A stretch of DNA of 64,000 nt from Pseudomonas sp. H1h (GTDB lineage: Bacteria > Pseudomonadota > Gammaproteobacteria > Pseudomonadales > Pseudomonadaceae): NCBI RefSeq assembly GCF_000633255.1, contig NZ_AYMJ01000003.1, forward strand, positions 248,001 through 312,000. Reading direction: 5' to 3'. A program made the position numbers and the translations under genes. The notes under the pieces were generated by a model. That model made no database searches. It saw nothing but the letters and a program-made list of their open reading frames with translations, and was not told the origin of the DNA. This document shows positions 9,474-18,732 of this stretch, in pieces; the stretch's first letter is position 1, and every line of letters begins with the position of its first letter.

Positions 9474-9860
9474 ATGAAAAACACCGTTGCACTCTTGCTA
9501 GCCTTGACCGCCACCGCGGTTCTGTTCAGCTCGACCACCCGCGCCGCAGGCGACCCAGGCGCTGGCGAAAAAATCTTCCCGCGTCTGTGTGGCGGCTGCC
9601 ATCAGGTGGGGCCGGACGCCCGTCCGGGGTTCGGCCCGCAGCTCAACGGCATCATTGGTCGAGCGGCCGGAACCTCGGCCAATTACGTGTATTCCGACGC
9701 CATGAAAAACTCTGGCGTGACCTGGGATCGCGACACGCTGACTGCGTATCTGAAAGACCCCAAAGGCGTGGTGCCGGGCACGCGGATGATTTTCTGGGGC
9801 CTGAGTGATCAGGAGAAAATTGATAACCTGCTGGCGTATCTGCAGCAATTCTCCGATTAA
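9474..9860 (+). CDS. Periplasmic class I cytochrome c
   Basis: This 128-residue protein has a signal peptide (residues 1-25) followed by a single heme-binding motif CGGCH (Cys39, Cys42, His43). The likely distal ligand is Met105 in PGTRMIFWG. Size and the GFGPQLNGIIGR segment match mitochondrial-type cytochromes c2/c550, small soluble electron carriers between dehydrogenases and oxidases. It stands alone. Its stop overlaps the stop of the convergent LysR gene by three bases (shared TTAA at 9857-9860). Confidence 0.9.
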   Translation: MKNTVALLLALTATAVLFSSTTRAAGDPGAGEKIFPRLCGGCHQVGPDARPGFGPQLNGIIGRAAGTSANYVYSDAMKNSGVTWDRDTLTAYLKDPKGVVPGTRMIFWGLSDQEKIDNLLAYLQQFSD

Positions 9861-10741
9861 AGATGGTGCTCGGCCTGCCTGGCAAACCACTGCATGACCA
9901 CCTCGCACGCCGGATTTGAAGCCGCTGCCGGCTGCAGGCACAACGCGTAAATTCCGCCGGTCTTCAACGGCTGCCCAAACGGCACCACCAACACTCCACG
10001 CTCGATGGACTCCGCCGCGAGCGTCATGTCCGTCACCGCCACGCCCAGACCTCGCGCCGCCGCATCCAGCGCCAACTCATCGAGGTTGAACGGGATGTGC
10101 CGGTAGCGCTCCAGCGGCTGGCCGTCATTGGCTGCCAGCCATTCGATCCAGGCCTGCCGATCGGCCGAGCGATGCAGCAAGGCGAAACGCTGTAACTCAT
10201 CAACTGACCGGGGTGCCCCCGCAAGGCTGGGCGCGCACACCGGCACCAGGGTTTCCTCGAACAGCGTCAGACAATCCGCGCCAGCGGACGGCTGCGACAG
10301 ATAAAGGATGTAGGCGTCGCTGTCACTGGCCGGTTCGACGACTTCGGTGGCAACGGTTTCAATCGCCAGCGAGACCTCGGGGTGGCTGAGGTAGAAGTCG
10401 CTGAGTCTGGGCAGCAGCCAGCGTACCGCCAGTGACACGTGCATACGGATACGGAACGGGCGCTTCTGCGGGACGAGGCGTTCTTCGAGGGTTTTCAGTT
10501 GGTCGAGAATGCTGATGGCGCTGGCCAGAACCTGTTCGCCTTCCGGAGTCAGGCGCAGGCTGCGGCTGGTGCGGATGAACAGCGCGACGTTGAAATGGCT
10601 TTCCAGTTGCTGAACCTGCCGGCTGACGGCGCTCTGGGTCAGGCACAGTTGCTGTGCAGCCTGAGTGAAGCTGGCGCAGCGGGCGACTTCAACCAGCGTC
10701 TGCATGGCTTGCAGCGAGGGCACGTGGCGGATTTTATCCAT
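9857..10741 (-). CDS. LysR regulator, GcvA-like
   Basis: This 294-residue regulator has an N-terminal winged helix (residues 8-66; AAQQLCLTQSAVSRQVQQLE) and a C-terminal co-inducer domain of the periplasmic-binding fold. The HVSLAVRWLLPRLSDF segment is characteristic of the GcvA branch. It is divergent from the amine oxidoreductase and polyamine-binding protein genes, so it probably controls them in response to an amine or amino acid. The divergent intergenic region is 160 bp. Confidence 0.85.
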   Translation of the reverse strand: MDKIRHVPSLQAMQTLVEVARCASFTQAAQQLCLTQSAVSRQVQQLESHFNVALFIRTSRSLRLTPEGEQVLASAISILDQLKTLEERLVPQKRPFRIRMHVSLAVRWLLPRLSDFYLSHPEVSLAIETVATEVVEPASDSDAYILYLSQPSAGADCLTLFEETLVPVCAPSLAGAPRSVDELQRFALLHRSADRQAWIEWLAANDGQPLERYRHIPFNLDELALDAAARGLGVAVTDMTLAAESIERGVLVVPFGQPLKTGGIYALCLQPAAASNPACEVVMQWFARQAEHHL

Positions 10742-10901
10742 GCGTTTTCAGAATGGCTCGATGATTTTATAACGTTGGTTGGGCAAGCCAGGACCTTATA
10801 GATTTTAGCTCTGGCGGCGACCTTTGCAGTTTTCTCATGCGATTCACGCATGGAGCAGGGCGAAAGGCAAGCCGTGGAACGACAGTCGAATGAGGTCAGC
10901 A

Positions 10902-12203
10902 ATGGAAAACGTATGTGGCTGGATCGCGCAGGCCGGCAGTTCGCCGCAGCGCGGTCGCCTGAGCGATACGCAACACGCCGACTGGCTGGTTATCGGCGCT
11001 GGCATCACCGGTCTCAGCGCCGCGCACAACCTGGCACAAATGCACCCGCAGGCGCGCATCGTGGTAGTGGATCGGCAGCGCGCGGCGCAAGGCGCTTCGG
11101 CGCGTAACTCGGGATTTGTCGTGGCCCACGAGCATCCCGCCGACAGTGAATTGATCGGCGCACCAGGCTTTGCCGGGTTTGAAATCGACACCGCGATTTC
11201 CCGTGCGGCCAGCGACGCCGTACGCCAGTGCATCGCCGACCATGCGATTGACTGCGACTTTCGTGACAACGGGTATTTCTTCGCTGTCAGCGACGCCGCC
11301 AAGCTCAGCCATGTCGACGCCAAACTGGCGACCTTGCGCGCCCTGGGTGCCCGCGCTGAATTTCTTCAGGGCGCGGCACTGGCGCAAAAGCTCGGCACAC
11401 CGCACTACACGGCGGCGATCTGGTGCGGCAACGGCAATGCGCTGCTGCAACCAGGCAAATACGTGAAAGGTCTGCTCAATGCCTTGCCGGGCAACATCAC
11501 GGTTTACGAACACACCGACATCACCCGCCTGGAGCGCATGAGCCACGGGCGACTGCGGGCCAATGCGCTGAGTGGCAGCGTCGAGGCCAAACGGGTGCTG
11601 GTGTGCCTGAATGCCTTCATCCCCCGGGTCGGAATCCATGACAGCAGTACCTTCCCGATGGAACTCAGCGCCAGTCTGACTCGGCCGCTCAGCGATCAGG
11701 AGTTTCAGGCCATCGGCGCGGTCGAGCCGTGGGGCGTGCTGTCGACCCGGCCGTTGGGTGCCACGGTGCGGCTGACGCCGGATCGTCGGGTGATGATCCG
11801 CAACACTGCCGAATACCGCACGCGGGACCTGTCCGAGAGTGAATTGGCAGTGCGCCGTCAGCACCATGTTCGCGGCCTGCAACGGCGCTTTCCGTTCCTC
11901 GGCGAGCAAGACCTGCAATACACCTGGAGCGGTCACTTGAGCGCGACCCGCAGCGGTCAGGCGTTTTTCCAGCGCGTGGAAGAGGGCGTGTTTGCCGTGG
12001 CCGGTTGCAATGGCTCAGGGGTGGCGCGCGGCACGCTGTGGGGGCGTTTACTGGCGGAACTGGCATCCGGCGTTGATTCACCGCTGCTGCAATCGGTGAT
12101 GCAACGGGCCGAACCCGGTTGGCTGCCGCCGCGACCTTTTTTCGACATCGGTGCCATGCTTCGCATGCGCGTGGAGGCAGTCAGGGCCAGAACAGAAAGC
12201 TGA
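10902..12203 (+). CDS. FAD-dependent amine/amino-acid oxidoreductase (DAO family)
   Basis: This 433-residue flavoprotein has the FAD-binding Rossmann motif VIGAGITGLSAA at residues 30-41. The C-terminal signature (TWSGHLSATRSGQAFF, then VAGCNGSGVARGTLWG) is typical of DAO enzymes such as gamma-glutamylputrescine oxidase PuuB and OrdL. The start is ATG 10902 behind GAGGTC; a TTG farther upstream is unlikely. The next gene is a PotF-like polyamine-binding protein, 54 bp away on the same strand, so oxidation of a polyamine or its conjugate is the best guess. The PuuB assignment is inference from context. Confidence 0.82.
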   Translation: MENVCGWIAQAGSSPQRGRLSDTQHADWLVIGAGITGLSAAHNLAQMHPQARIVVVDRQRAAQGASARNSGFVVAHEHPADSELIGAPGFAGFEIDTAISRAASDAVRQCIADHAIDCDFRDNGYFFAVSDAAKLSHVDAKLATLRALGARAEFLQGAALAQKLGTPHYTAAIWCGNGNALLQPGKYVKGLLNALPGNITVYEHTDITRLERMSHGRLRANALSGSVEAKRVLVCLNAFIPRVGIHDSSTFPMELSASLTRPLSDQEFQAIGAVEPWGVLSTRPLGATVRLTPDRRVMIRNTAEYRTRDLSESELAVRRQHHVRGLQRRFPFLGEQDLQYTWSGHLSATRSGQAFFQRVEEGVFAVAGCNGSGVARGTLWGRLLAELASGVDSPLLQSVMQRAEPGWLPPRPFFDIGAMLRMRVEAVRARTES

Positions 12204-12257
12204 ATATTCGTCTACCGCACAACAACAACAAAAGCCACTCAACACAGGTGACAGACC

Positions 12258-13343
12258 ATGCGCGTCAATCCACTTTCCCTGGCGATTCTGCTCGCGGCCA
12301 GCACGGCCGCTTGTGCCGACGAAGCCGTCAACATTTCCAACTGGAACAGCTACATCGCCCCGGACACCCTGGCCAATTTCACCCAGGCCACAGGGATCAA
12401 GACTACCTACGACATTCACGACAGCAACGAAGTGCTGGAATCGAAATTGATGACCGGCAACACCGGTTATGACGTGGTCAGTCCGTCGAACCACTTTCTC
12501 TCGCGGTTGATCAAGGCCGGAGCGATTCAGAAGCTCGACAGGGCGCAACTGCCGAACTGGAAAAACCTCGACCCGGTGCTGCTGCAAAAGCTGCAAGTCA
12601 ACGATCCCGGCAACCAGTACGGCTACCCCTACATGTGGGGCACGGCCGGGATCGGTTACAACGTCGAGAAGATCAAGGCGATCTTCGGCAGCACCGATGT
12701 CACCCAGTCATGGGACTTTTTCTTCAACGAAGAAAACATCAAGAAGCTCAGCCAGTGCGGCGTGGCGTTCATCGACAACCCGACACAGGTGCTGCCGATC
12801 ACGCTGAACTACCTGCACTTGCCAGCGCACAGTCATGAGCCAGCGGATTACAAACAGGCCGAACAGGCCTTGCTGAAAATTCGCCCGTACATTCAGTACT
12901 TCCACGCTTCGAAGTACATCAGTGACCTGGCCAACGGCAACGTCTGCGCGGTGATCGGCTTCAACGGCGACATCGTTCAGGCTGCCGCCAGTGCCAAGGA
13001 AGCGAAGAACGGCATCAACATCGCGTACTCGATTCCGAAAGAAGGCACGACCTTGTGGTTCGACATGGTGGTCATGCCCAAAAGCGCGCCGCATGAAAAG
13101 AACGGTTACGCCTACATGAACTACCTGCTCGACCCCAAAGTGGTGGCCAACATCAGCAACAGCATTCACTACGCCAATCCGAATGCGGCGGCCGAGCCGT
13201 TCCTCAATGCGGACGTGAAGCAGGATCCGGCTATCTACCCGCCCAAGGACGTGATGCAACGGTTGTTCACGGTAGAAGAGTTGCCGGCAGCGATTGCGCG
13301 GTTGTCGACGCGCTTGTGGACCAAGTTGAAAACCAATACCTGA
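12258..13343 (+). CDS. PotF-like polyamine-binding periplasmic protein
   Basis: This 361-residue solute-binding protein has a signal peptide (about residues 1-20). The mature start VNISNWNSYIAPDTLANF and YDVVSPSNHFLSRLI are close to PotF/SpuD, which capture putrescine or spermidine for an ABC importer. The permease and ATPase genes are not in the window, so it is an orphan that must share a transporter or act with the neighbouring oxidoreductase. It lies 54 bp downstream of the oxidoreductase with a good AGGTGA ribosome site, probably in one transcript. Confidence 0.88.
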   Translation: MRVNPLSLAILLAASTAACADEAVNISNWNSYIAPDTLANFTQATGIKTTYDIHDSNEVLESKLMTGNTGYDVVSPSNHFLSRLIKAGAIQKLDRAQLPNWKNLDPVLLQKLQVNDPGNQYGYPYMWGTAGIGYNVEKIKAIFGSTDVTQSWDFFFNEENIKKLSQCGVAFIDNPTQVLPITLNYLHLPAHSHEPADYKQAEQALLKIRPYIQYFHASKYISDLANGNVCAVIGFNGDIVQAAASAKEAKNGINIAYSIPKEGTTLWFDMVVMPKSAPHEKNGYAYMNYLLDPKVVANISNSIHYANPNAAAEPFLNADVKQDPAIYPPKDVMQRLFTVEELPAAIARLSTRLWTKLKTNT

Positions 13344-13373
13344 GTGCACGCACTCGACTCGCGCTGTGCAGGG

Positions 13374-13590
13374 ATGCACGGCCTGTACCCGCAAGGCTTC
13401 ACTCTTGTCTGTGCGCTGACACCGCAATCGGGATGGCGTCCGCGTGTTCAATGACGCCAACCCCATCGGCTATTCACCCGAGCAATACGCCATCGATCCC
13501 GAGGCATTGCGCAAGGCATTCAGGCTGATCAAGCCACCTGATTGCGTCCAGCCGCTTTCGCCTGATATAGCTGCTGGTCGACGCGTTTGA
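13374..13590 (+). pseudogene. Possible frameshifted small gene remnant
   Basis: Directly after the polyamine-binding gene, ATG 13374 opens MHGLYPQGFTLVCALTPQS, which then hits a stop. One base out of frame, the sequence continues as DGVRVFNDANPIGYSPEQ and AIDPEALRKAFRLI. Dropping a single G from the GGG near 13430 joins the two into one coherent reading with protein-like composition. The tail overlaps the end of the diguanylate cyclase gene on the other strand. The family is unknown to me. It could be a decayed gene or a base-calling error. Confidence 0.35.
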
Positions 13591-15172
13591 TCAGCATGGC
13601 GTGGCTGTTGTCCGCCGGATCGGCCAGGCCGACGCCGATGCTCACGGTAACCTGTCCGATGTTGGGGAAGTGCGACTGGGCCACGGCGGCGCGGATTTTC
13701 TCCGCGACCACGTCCGGCGTATCGGGCTGGGCGATTTCCGGCAGCAGCACGGCGAACTCCTCGCCGCCGTAACGGGCGACGAAATCGGTGGCGCGGACGT
13801 TGACCTCAATGATCTGCGCCAACTGCTGCAGCACGTCGTCGCCAATCGCATGGCCGTAGGTATCGTTGATGCGCTTGAAGTGATCGGCGTCGACCAGCAA
13901 CAGGGCAAACGGTCGCCCGGTACGGCGGAACAGCAGGCTGTATTCACTGAGTTTTTCATCAAGGCGACGCCGGTTGTAGACACCGGTCAGCGCATCGTGG
14001 GTCGCCAGGTTCAACAGCTCGGCGTTGGCCTGCATGAGCGCGGCGGTGCGCTGGGTGACGATGGCTTCAAGCGAGGCGTTCGCTTCCTGCAACTCGCGTT
14101 CCTTGGCCAGCAGCGACCGGGTCATGGCGTCGATCGACTGACCGAGCTGGGCGATTTCCAGTACCGGGTGCTGTAACGGGAAGTGTGCGCCAGGCTGCTT
14201 GTTCTGTACCTGTTTGGCCGAGTGCGCGAGTTGCTCGATCGGGCGGCTCAGGTATTGCGCCAGGTAGTACGCCACCAGGGCGAATCCGACCGCCGCCGCA
14301 ACGCCCAGCAGCAACAATTTATAGAGCAGCAGACGCGCCGGCTCAAGGGCAGTGTCCAACGGCTGGCGTACGGCGATCGACCAGGACAGCGCGGTACTCG
14401 GCGGCGTCGGTACGCTGACCATGCTGGTCAGGTAACCGTTGCCAACCGACCAGCCCGACGACTTCGCATCATTCACCGCCAGTTGCTGGCCCACCAGCGC
14501 TTCGGGGTACAGCACCTTGCCGTCGTGATCGATGATCAGCGCCTCGATATCCGGCGATGTGTTTTTATGAGAGAACGCCGCGGACTCGACGATGTGGGTC
14601 ACCCAGCTCCAGTGCGCGTGCGCTCCCAGCACACCAATCAGCTGGCCGTCGGCGTTGCGGATAGGTGCGGCGAAGTCGATGAAACGCAGCGGCTCGCCGT
14701 TGGGCATTCCCGGTAGCAGTTTGGCCAATAACACGGCTTCGTGCGGATCGCCGGTGTACTCGCCGCGCAGACCGGCCTGAAACCATGGTCGCTGTTGCAC
14801 CGATTGACCGACCAGCAGATTGTTGACCGCTTGATGCACCTGACCTTGAGCATCGGTCACGCCCATCCACGCATATTCGGCACGGGCCTGGGTGCGCAGT
14901 TGCATTGATTTGAGAATCGCCGGGTTGTCCAGATCGCCCCGTTCGAGGTGCGGCGCGCGGCTGAGCAGGTAAACCTCCAACTGGCGCTCGCGCAACTGAT
15001 CACCGAGCAACGTCGCTGCCGAACGCGCGGTATTCAACAACGCATTGCCGCTGGCCTGTTTCATCTGTTCGGTGGCGATATGACCGACATAGAAACCGAC
15101 GCTCACCAGTGTCAACAGGGACAAACCGGCAAACCAAAGGGTCAGGTGGCTTCGCAGACTGGCTTTGAGCAT
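13529..15172 (-). CDS. Membrane diguanylate cyclase (dCache-like sensor, HAMP, GGDEF)
   Basis: This 547-residue protein has a transmembrane helix at about residues 10-30, a periplasmic dCache-like sensor (about 35-275), a second helix (about 280-305), a HAMP region and short coiled coil, and a C-terminal GGDEF domain. The catalytic motif is GGEEF (469-473), with the product-inhibition I-site RATD five residues before it (460-463). It should therefore be an active, feedback-inhibited synthase of cyclic di-GMP responding to a periplasmic ligand. An upstream ATG at 15208 would add 12 residues; neither start has a clear ribosome site. Confidence 0.88.
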   Translation of the reverse strand: MLKASLRSHLTLWFAGLSLLTLVSVGFYVGHIATEQMKQASGNALLNTARSAATLLGDQLRERQLEVYLLSRAPHLERGDLDNPAILKSMQLRTQARAEYAWMGVTDAQGQVHQAVNNLLVGQSVQQRPWFQAGLRGEYTGDPHEAVLLAKLLPGMPNGEPLRFIDFAAPIRNADGQLIGVLGAHAHWSWVTHIVESAAFSHKNTSPDIEALIIDHDGKVLYPEALVGQQLAVNDAKSSGWSVGNGYLTSMVSVPTPPSTALSWSIAVRQPLDTALEPARLLLYKLLLLGVAAAVGFALVAYYLAQYLSRPIEQLAHSAKQVQNKQPGAHFPLQHPVLEIAQLGQSIDAMTRSLLAKERELQEANASLEAIVTQRTAALMQANAELLNLATHDALTGVYNRRRLDEKLSEYSLLFRRTGRPFALLLVDADHFKRINDTYGHAIGDDVLQQLAQIIEVNVRATDFVARYGGEEFAVLLPEIAQPDTPDVVAEKIRAAVAQSHFPNIGQVTVSIGVGLADPADNSHAMLIKRVDQQLYQAKAAGRNQVA

Positions 15173-15345
15173 GGGCGGGCGAATTCTGTTTTGGAGTTGT
15201 CGGCGCATGGTATGCGCAATGAGCGTCGGGCTGCCAGTCAGTCGATTCGGTCACTTGTTGTCGGAGCTTTCGCCAGTGCTCGCTACCGCGTCGTCATTGC
15301 TGACGGCCTGTGTTGAAACAAGCCACAACTGCAAAAAATCGAGAT

Positions 15346-15378
15346 GAAAAAAGCCCGGCTGATCAGGCCGGGCTTCCG
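15346..15378 (-). terminator. Rho-independent terminator of the repeat-protein gene
   Basis: Read on the minus strand, AAGCCCGGCC-TGATCA-GCCGGGCTTTTTT forms a strong stem with a T-run just 3' of the 13-residue-repeat gene. Confidence 0.9.
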
Positions 15379-15393
15379 GGGAGAACCATTGGT

Positions 15394-15717
15394 TCAGGCG
15401 TTGCGACTTTCGATCAGGCGATCCGAGCCACCTTCTGCAACACGGCGTTCCAGCAGACGATCCGAGCCACCTTCAGCAACACGGCGTTCCAGCAGACGAT
15501 CCGAGCCACCTTCAGCAACGCGACGTTCCAGCAAACGATCGGAGCCACCTTCGGCAACGCGACGTTCCAGCAAACGATCAGAACCACCTTCAGCCAGACG
15601 GCTTTCTATCAACTTGTCCGAGCCGCCTTCAGCGACCAGGGTGTGAGCGGGCGTTGCTGCAAAAGCGTTGACTGCGAGAACCGAGAAAGCGATGCCGAGG
15701 ATGGTTTGGCGTTTCAT
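15394..15717 (-). CDS. Secreted protein of six 13-residue repeats
   Basis: This 107-residue protein has a signal peptide (residues 1-20, cleavage after AFA), a short linker, and then six back-to-back copies of a 13-residue unit, VAEGGSDRLLERR. The first and last copies differ slightly (K for R, IESR endings). The DNA shows the same 39-bp unit with silent differences, so the protein sequence is constrained while bases drift. Each unit carries EGGSD followed by an amphipathic segment, which could form a coiled solenoid or bind cations. I recall similar Pseudomonas proteins carrying uninformative database names. Function is unknown. It has its own terminator and is monocistronic. Confidence 0.8.
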   Translation of the reverse strand: MKRQTILGIAFSVLAVNAFAATPAHTLVAEGGSDKLIESRLAEGGSDRLLERRVAEGGSDRLLERRVAEGGSDRLLERRVAEGGSDRLLERRVAEGGSDRLIESRNA

Positions 15718-15841
15718 GATCGTGTGCTCCGGGGTGTAGTTGGTTTGTCTGGAGCCGATGTTACGCCGCGGATTTTTTATGAGAACTTCATTGGCGTGAT
15801 GGTGACTATCGACGCCAGCGATGTGTGCCGGAACCCGCGAT

Positions 15842-16411
15842 TCAGAGGCCCGCCGCCCGAATGCACAGCTCCCCGGTGGCGCGGGTCAGGGCCAGATCGT
15901 GCAATGCATCGTGGGTCAGACCCTGACGCGCCCTGGCCAGCCAGACCGGACAATCAGGGTCACGACGATAAGGGACGAAGTCGGCGTATTGGCGCAGCAG
16001 ACGGCTCTGCAATTGGTCCAGTTGCGGGCGAATCTGTTTCGCCAGATCCGGGCGCGGCGTGTCCGGCGCGCGACCTGCCGCCTGCCATTGCGCCAGCAGC
16101 CCGTACTGCACCAGTTTGTTCGCTTCCATTTGCGCGGCGATCAACTGGGCGACTTCTTCGGGATCAAGCTTGTATTCGCTCGCCAGCGTCCGGGCATTGG
16201 CGATGACCTGTGCTTCGCGCGGGCTGTCCTGAATCGGCTTGCCGCTGTCCCATTTGGTCAGCGCTACGAGGTCGCCGATGTTCAGGCGTTGGTTCAGGGT
16301 CGTCAGCAAAGGCTGCAGTGGATCAGGTGTCGCAGAGGGCATGGCGGCATTGGCCGTGCTGGCGAGCAGAGCCAGCACGGCGCCTGCAGATACACGCAAG
16401 GTGCAGGACAT
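15842..16411 (-). CDS. Periplasmic gamma-class chorismate mutase
   Basis: This 189-residue protein has a signal peptide (residues 1-23, cleavage after ANA). It converts chorismate to prephenate. The mature region carries AroQ-type active-site features: R42 within LNQRLNIGDLVALTKW, the K53 region, and the helix containing EEVAQLIAAQMEANKLVQY. The length fits secreted AroQ-gamma enzymes such as those of P. aeruginosa and Mycobacterium, rather than the short cytoplasmic type. The role of the periplasmic enzyme is unsettled. It is monocistronic and followed by the repeat-protein gene in the same direction. Confidence 0.85.
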   Translation of the reverse strand: MSCTLRVSAGAVLALLASTANAAMPSATPDPLQPLLTTLNQRLNIGDLVALTKWDSGKPIQDSPREAQVIANARTLASEYKLDPEEVAQLIAAQMEANKLVQYGLLAQWQAAGRAPDTPRPDLAKQIRPQLDQLQSRLLRQYADFVPYRRDPDCPVWLARARQGLTHDALHDLALTRATGELCIRAAGL

Positions 16412-16597
16412 GAACAGTGTCTCAGTGGATGAACGAACCTGCGGTTTATCACGATTGTGTTGAAGAGGGTACCGGTTACGCGCACTCGACCCGGTCTGCC
16501 GGCGACCGATAAAAAGTGGTCACTCTCTACGGTTCGACGGTAATCCCCGCGGCAATAATAAAAAACGCGTGCAAACCGTGGGTCCGAGGACATCGAG

Positions 16598-18058
16598 ATG
16601 AAAACTTCAACATTCACCGAGAAGTTCGTTGATCATCGCCCTGAACTCACCGAAGCTGTCGTCTATCAGTCCCCAGCAGCCGAGATGGATCTGCCCTCAA
16701 TGCGAACCCCCAGTGCCACCAAACCCCTCTGGCAAACCTATCTGCTGTTCCTTGCGCCGATGGTGCTGTCTAACTTCCTGCAGTCGATGTCAGGCACGGT
16801 CAACAGCATCTACATCGGGCAGATGCTCGGTACGCAGGCACTGGCGGCGGTGTCGGGGATGTTTCCGATCATCTTTTTCTTTATCGCGCTGGTGATCGGG
16901 CTGGGCGCGGGCGCCGGGGTGTTGATCGGCCAGGCGTGGGGCGCGCGCGAGGCGCACATGGTCAAGGCAATTGCCGGGGCGACGTTGTTGCTGGGCGTGT
17001 TGATCGGGCTGGCGGCGGCGGTGCTCGGCAGTGTGTTCGCGCGGCAGGCTTTGCAGGGGTTGGGCACGCCGGCGGATGTGCTGGACGATGCAGTGGCCTA
17101 TGCGCACGTGATGATGTGGATTCTGCCGTCGATGCTGGTGTTTGTGCTGTTCACGCAATTGCTGCGCGGGGTCAGCGATACCGTGTCGCCGTTGTTGGCG
17201 TTGATGGTGTCGACCTCGGTCGGGCTGGCGCTGACCCCGGCGTTGATTCGTGGCTGGTTCGGTTTGCCTCAGCTGGGCATCCAGAGTGCTGCCTACGCCG
17301 GCCTTGCGGGTAACCTGTCGGCGATGGCGTGGCTGGCGTGGCGGCTGATTCGCAAGAACCATCCGCTGGCACCGGATCGCGAGTTCTTCGCTGCACTGCG
17401 GATGGACGCGGCGATTCTCGGCAAGGTCCTGCGCATCGGCCTGCCGACCGGGGTGCAGATGATCGTGTTGTCACTCTCGGAGCTGGTGATTCTCGCGCTG
17501 GTCAACCAGCACGGCTCGCAGGCCACGGCGGCCTACGGCGCGGTAACGCAAATTGTCAACTACGTACAATTCCCGGCGCTGTCGATTGCGATCACCGCCT
17601 CGATCCTCGGCGCGCAGGCCATCGGTGCCGGGCGCCTGGAACGCATGGCGCCGATCCTGCGCACCGGGCTACTGATCAACGTGTGCCTCACTGGCGGTCT
17701 GATTGTGCTGGGTTATCTGTTATCGCACTGGTTGCTGGGGCTGTTCCTGACCGAAGATTCGACCCGGGTGATGGCAGAACACTTGCTGCACATCATGCTC
17801 TGGAGCCTGCTGGTGTTCGGCTTCCAGGCGATCATTGGCGGCATCATGCGCGCCAGCGGCACGGTGCTGGTGCCGGTGGCGATTGCGATTGTCTGTGTGG
17901 TTGGCGTGCAACTGCCGGCGGCTTACTGGCTGGATGGGCAGTACGGCCTGCAAGGCGTGTGGATGGCGTTCCCGGTGGCGTATCTGGGCATGCTGGTGTT
18001 GCAGACCCTGTATTACAAACTGGTCTGGCAGCATCAGAAGATCGAGCGGTTGGTCTGA
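16598..18058 (+). CDS. MATE family multidrug exporter
   Basis: This 486-residue inner-membrane protein has about twelve hydrophobic helices arranged as two homologous halves (about residues 45-245 and 265-465). MATE carriers expel cationic compounds in exchange for Na+ or H+. The first helix segment LLFLAPMVLSNFLQSMSG and QALAAVSGMFPI match the family. A 40-residue hydrophilic N-terminus precedes helix 1, longer than usual; an internal ATG near residue 36 is an alternative start, but GAGGA lies correctly spaced before 16598. No regulator is adjacent. Confidence 0.87.
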   Translation: MKTSTFTEKFVDHRPELTEAVVYQSPAAEMDLPSMRTPSATKPLWQTYLLFLAPMVLSNFLQSMSGTVNSIYIGQMLGTQALAAVSGMFPIIFFFIALVIGLGAGAGVLIGQAWGAREAHMVKAIAGATLLLGVLIGLAAAVLGSVFARQALQGLGTPADVLDDAVAYAHVMMWILPSMLVFVLFTQLLRGVSDTVSPLLALMVSTSVGLALTPALIRGWFGLPQLGIQSAAYAGLAGNLSAMAWLAWRLIRKNHPLAPDREFFAALRMDAAILGKVLRIGLPTGVQMIVLSLSELVILALVNQHGSQATAAYGAVTQIVNYVQFPALSIAITASILGAQAIGAGRLERMAPILRTGLLINVCLTGGLIVLGYLLSHWLLGLFLTEDSTRVMAEHLLHIMLWSLLVFGFQAIIGGIMRASGTVLVPVAIAIVCVVGVQLPAAYWLDGQYGLQGVWMAFPVAYLGMLVLQTLYYKLVWQHQKIERLV

Positions 18059-18156
18059 GGTTGATCCTCATGGGCAGACAGGTGACATGGCGCATTCGCA
18101 GGTTGTTTGCTTAAGTCAGTCGAAGCCTTGAAGGTTTGCCCTGTCCGGAGAATCCC

Positions 18157-18717
18157 ATGCGTGCCCGATTCACCGCTGCGGCACTGTCTGTCTGCCTGTG
18201 CGTCATGCATGTCGTGCAGGCCGCTGAATACAACCGCGTCAACACGACTGCCAGCCAGATCAGTTTCACCTACAACCAGATGGGCTCGCAGATGTACGGC
18301 ACCTTCGGCAAGTTCGACGCGACGCTGCAGTTCGACAGCGACAACCTCGCCGGCGCCCACACCACGTTGCACATTGACCTCAACAGCATCGACGCCGGCA
18401 GCACCGATGCCAACACCGAGCTGGTGAAGCCGGCGTGGTTCGATACCCAGCGCTTTCCCGTGGCGCTGTTCGAGTCCAGTCGGTTTACCCAGGTGGCGGA
18501 CAATCACTATCTGGTCACCGGCCAGCTCACCGTCAAAGGCATCACCCGCGAGGTGCAGGTGCCGGTCGAGTTTAAACCGGACAGCGCGATCGGCATTTTC
18601 GACGGCGAACTGGTACTCAAAAGGAGCGAGTTCGGGCTGGGGGCGGGGGAGTGGGCGGACACGGTGGTGTCCAACGACATCGCCATCAAATTCAAGGTGG
18701 TGGCGCCACAGCAGTGA
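18157..18717 (+). CDS. YceI family periplasmic protein
   Basis: This 186-residue protein has a signal peptide (residues 1-22) and a lipocalin-like YceI domain. The family binds long isoprenoid or polyprenyl lipids in a beta barrel. NRVNTTASQISFTYNQMG and the final ADTVVSNDIAIKFKVVA match the first and last strands. ATG 18157 follows CCGGAG at a good distance; an upstream TTG is ignored. No cytochrome b561 partner, a common neighbour, is present. Confidence 0.88.
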   Translation: MRARFTAAALSVCLCVMHVVQAAEYNRVNTTASQISFTYNQMGSQMYGTFGKFDATLQFDSDNLAGAHTTLHIDLNSIDAGSTDANTELVKPAWFDTQRFPVALFESSRFTQVADNHYLVTGQLTVKGITREVQVPVEFKPDSAIGIFDGELVLKRSEFGLGAGEWADTVVSNDIAIKFKVVAPQQ

Positions 18718-18732
18718 CGCCAGCCCATTGGG

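Noticed and set aside
10896..11936. Long open frame antisense to the FAD oxidoreductase
   Set aside because: No protein motif; explained by codon bias of the real gene.
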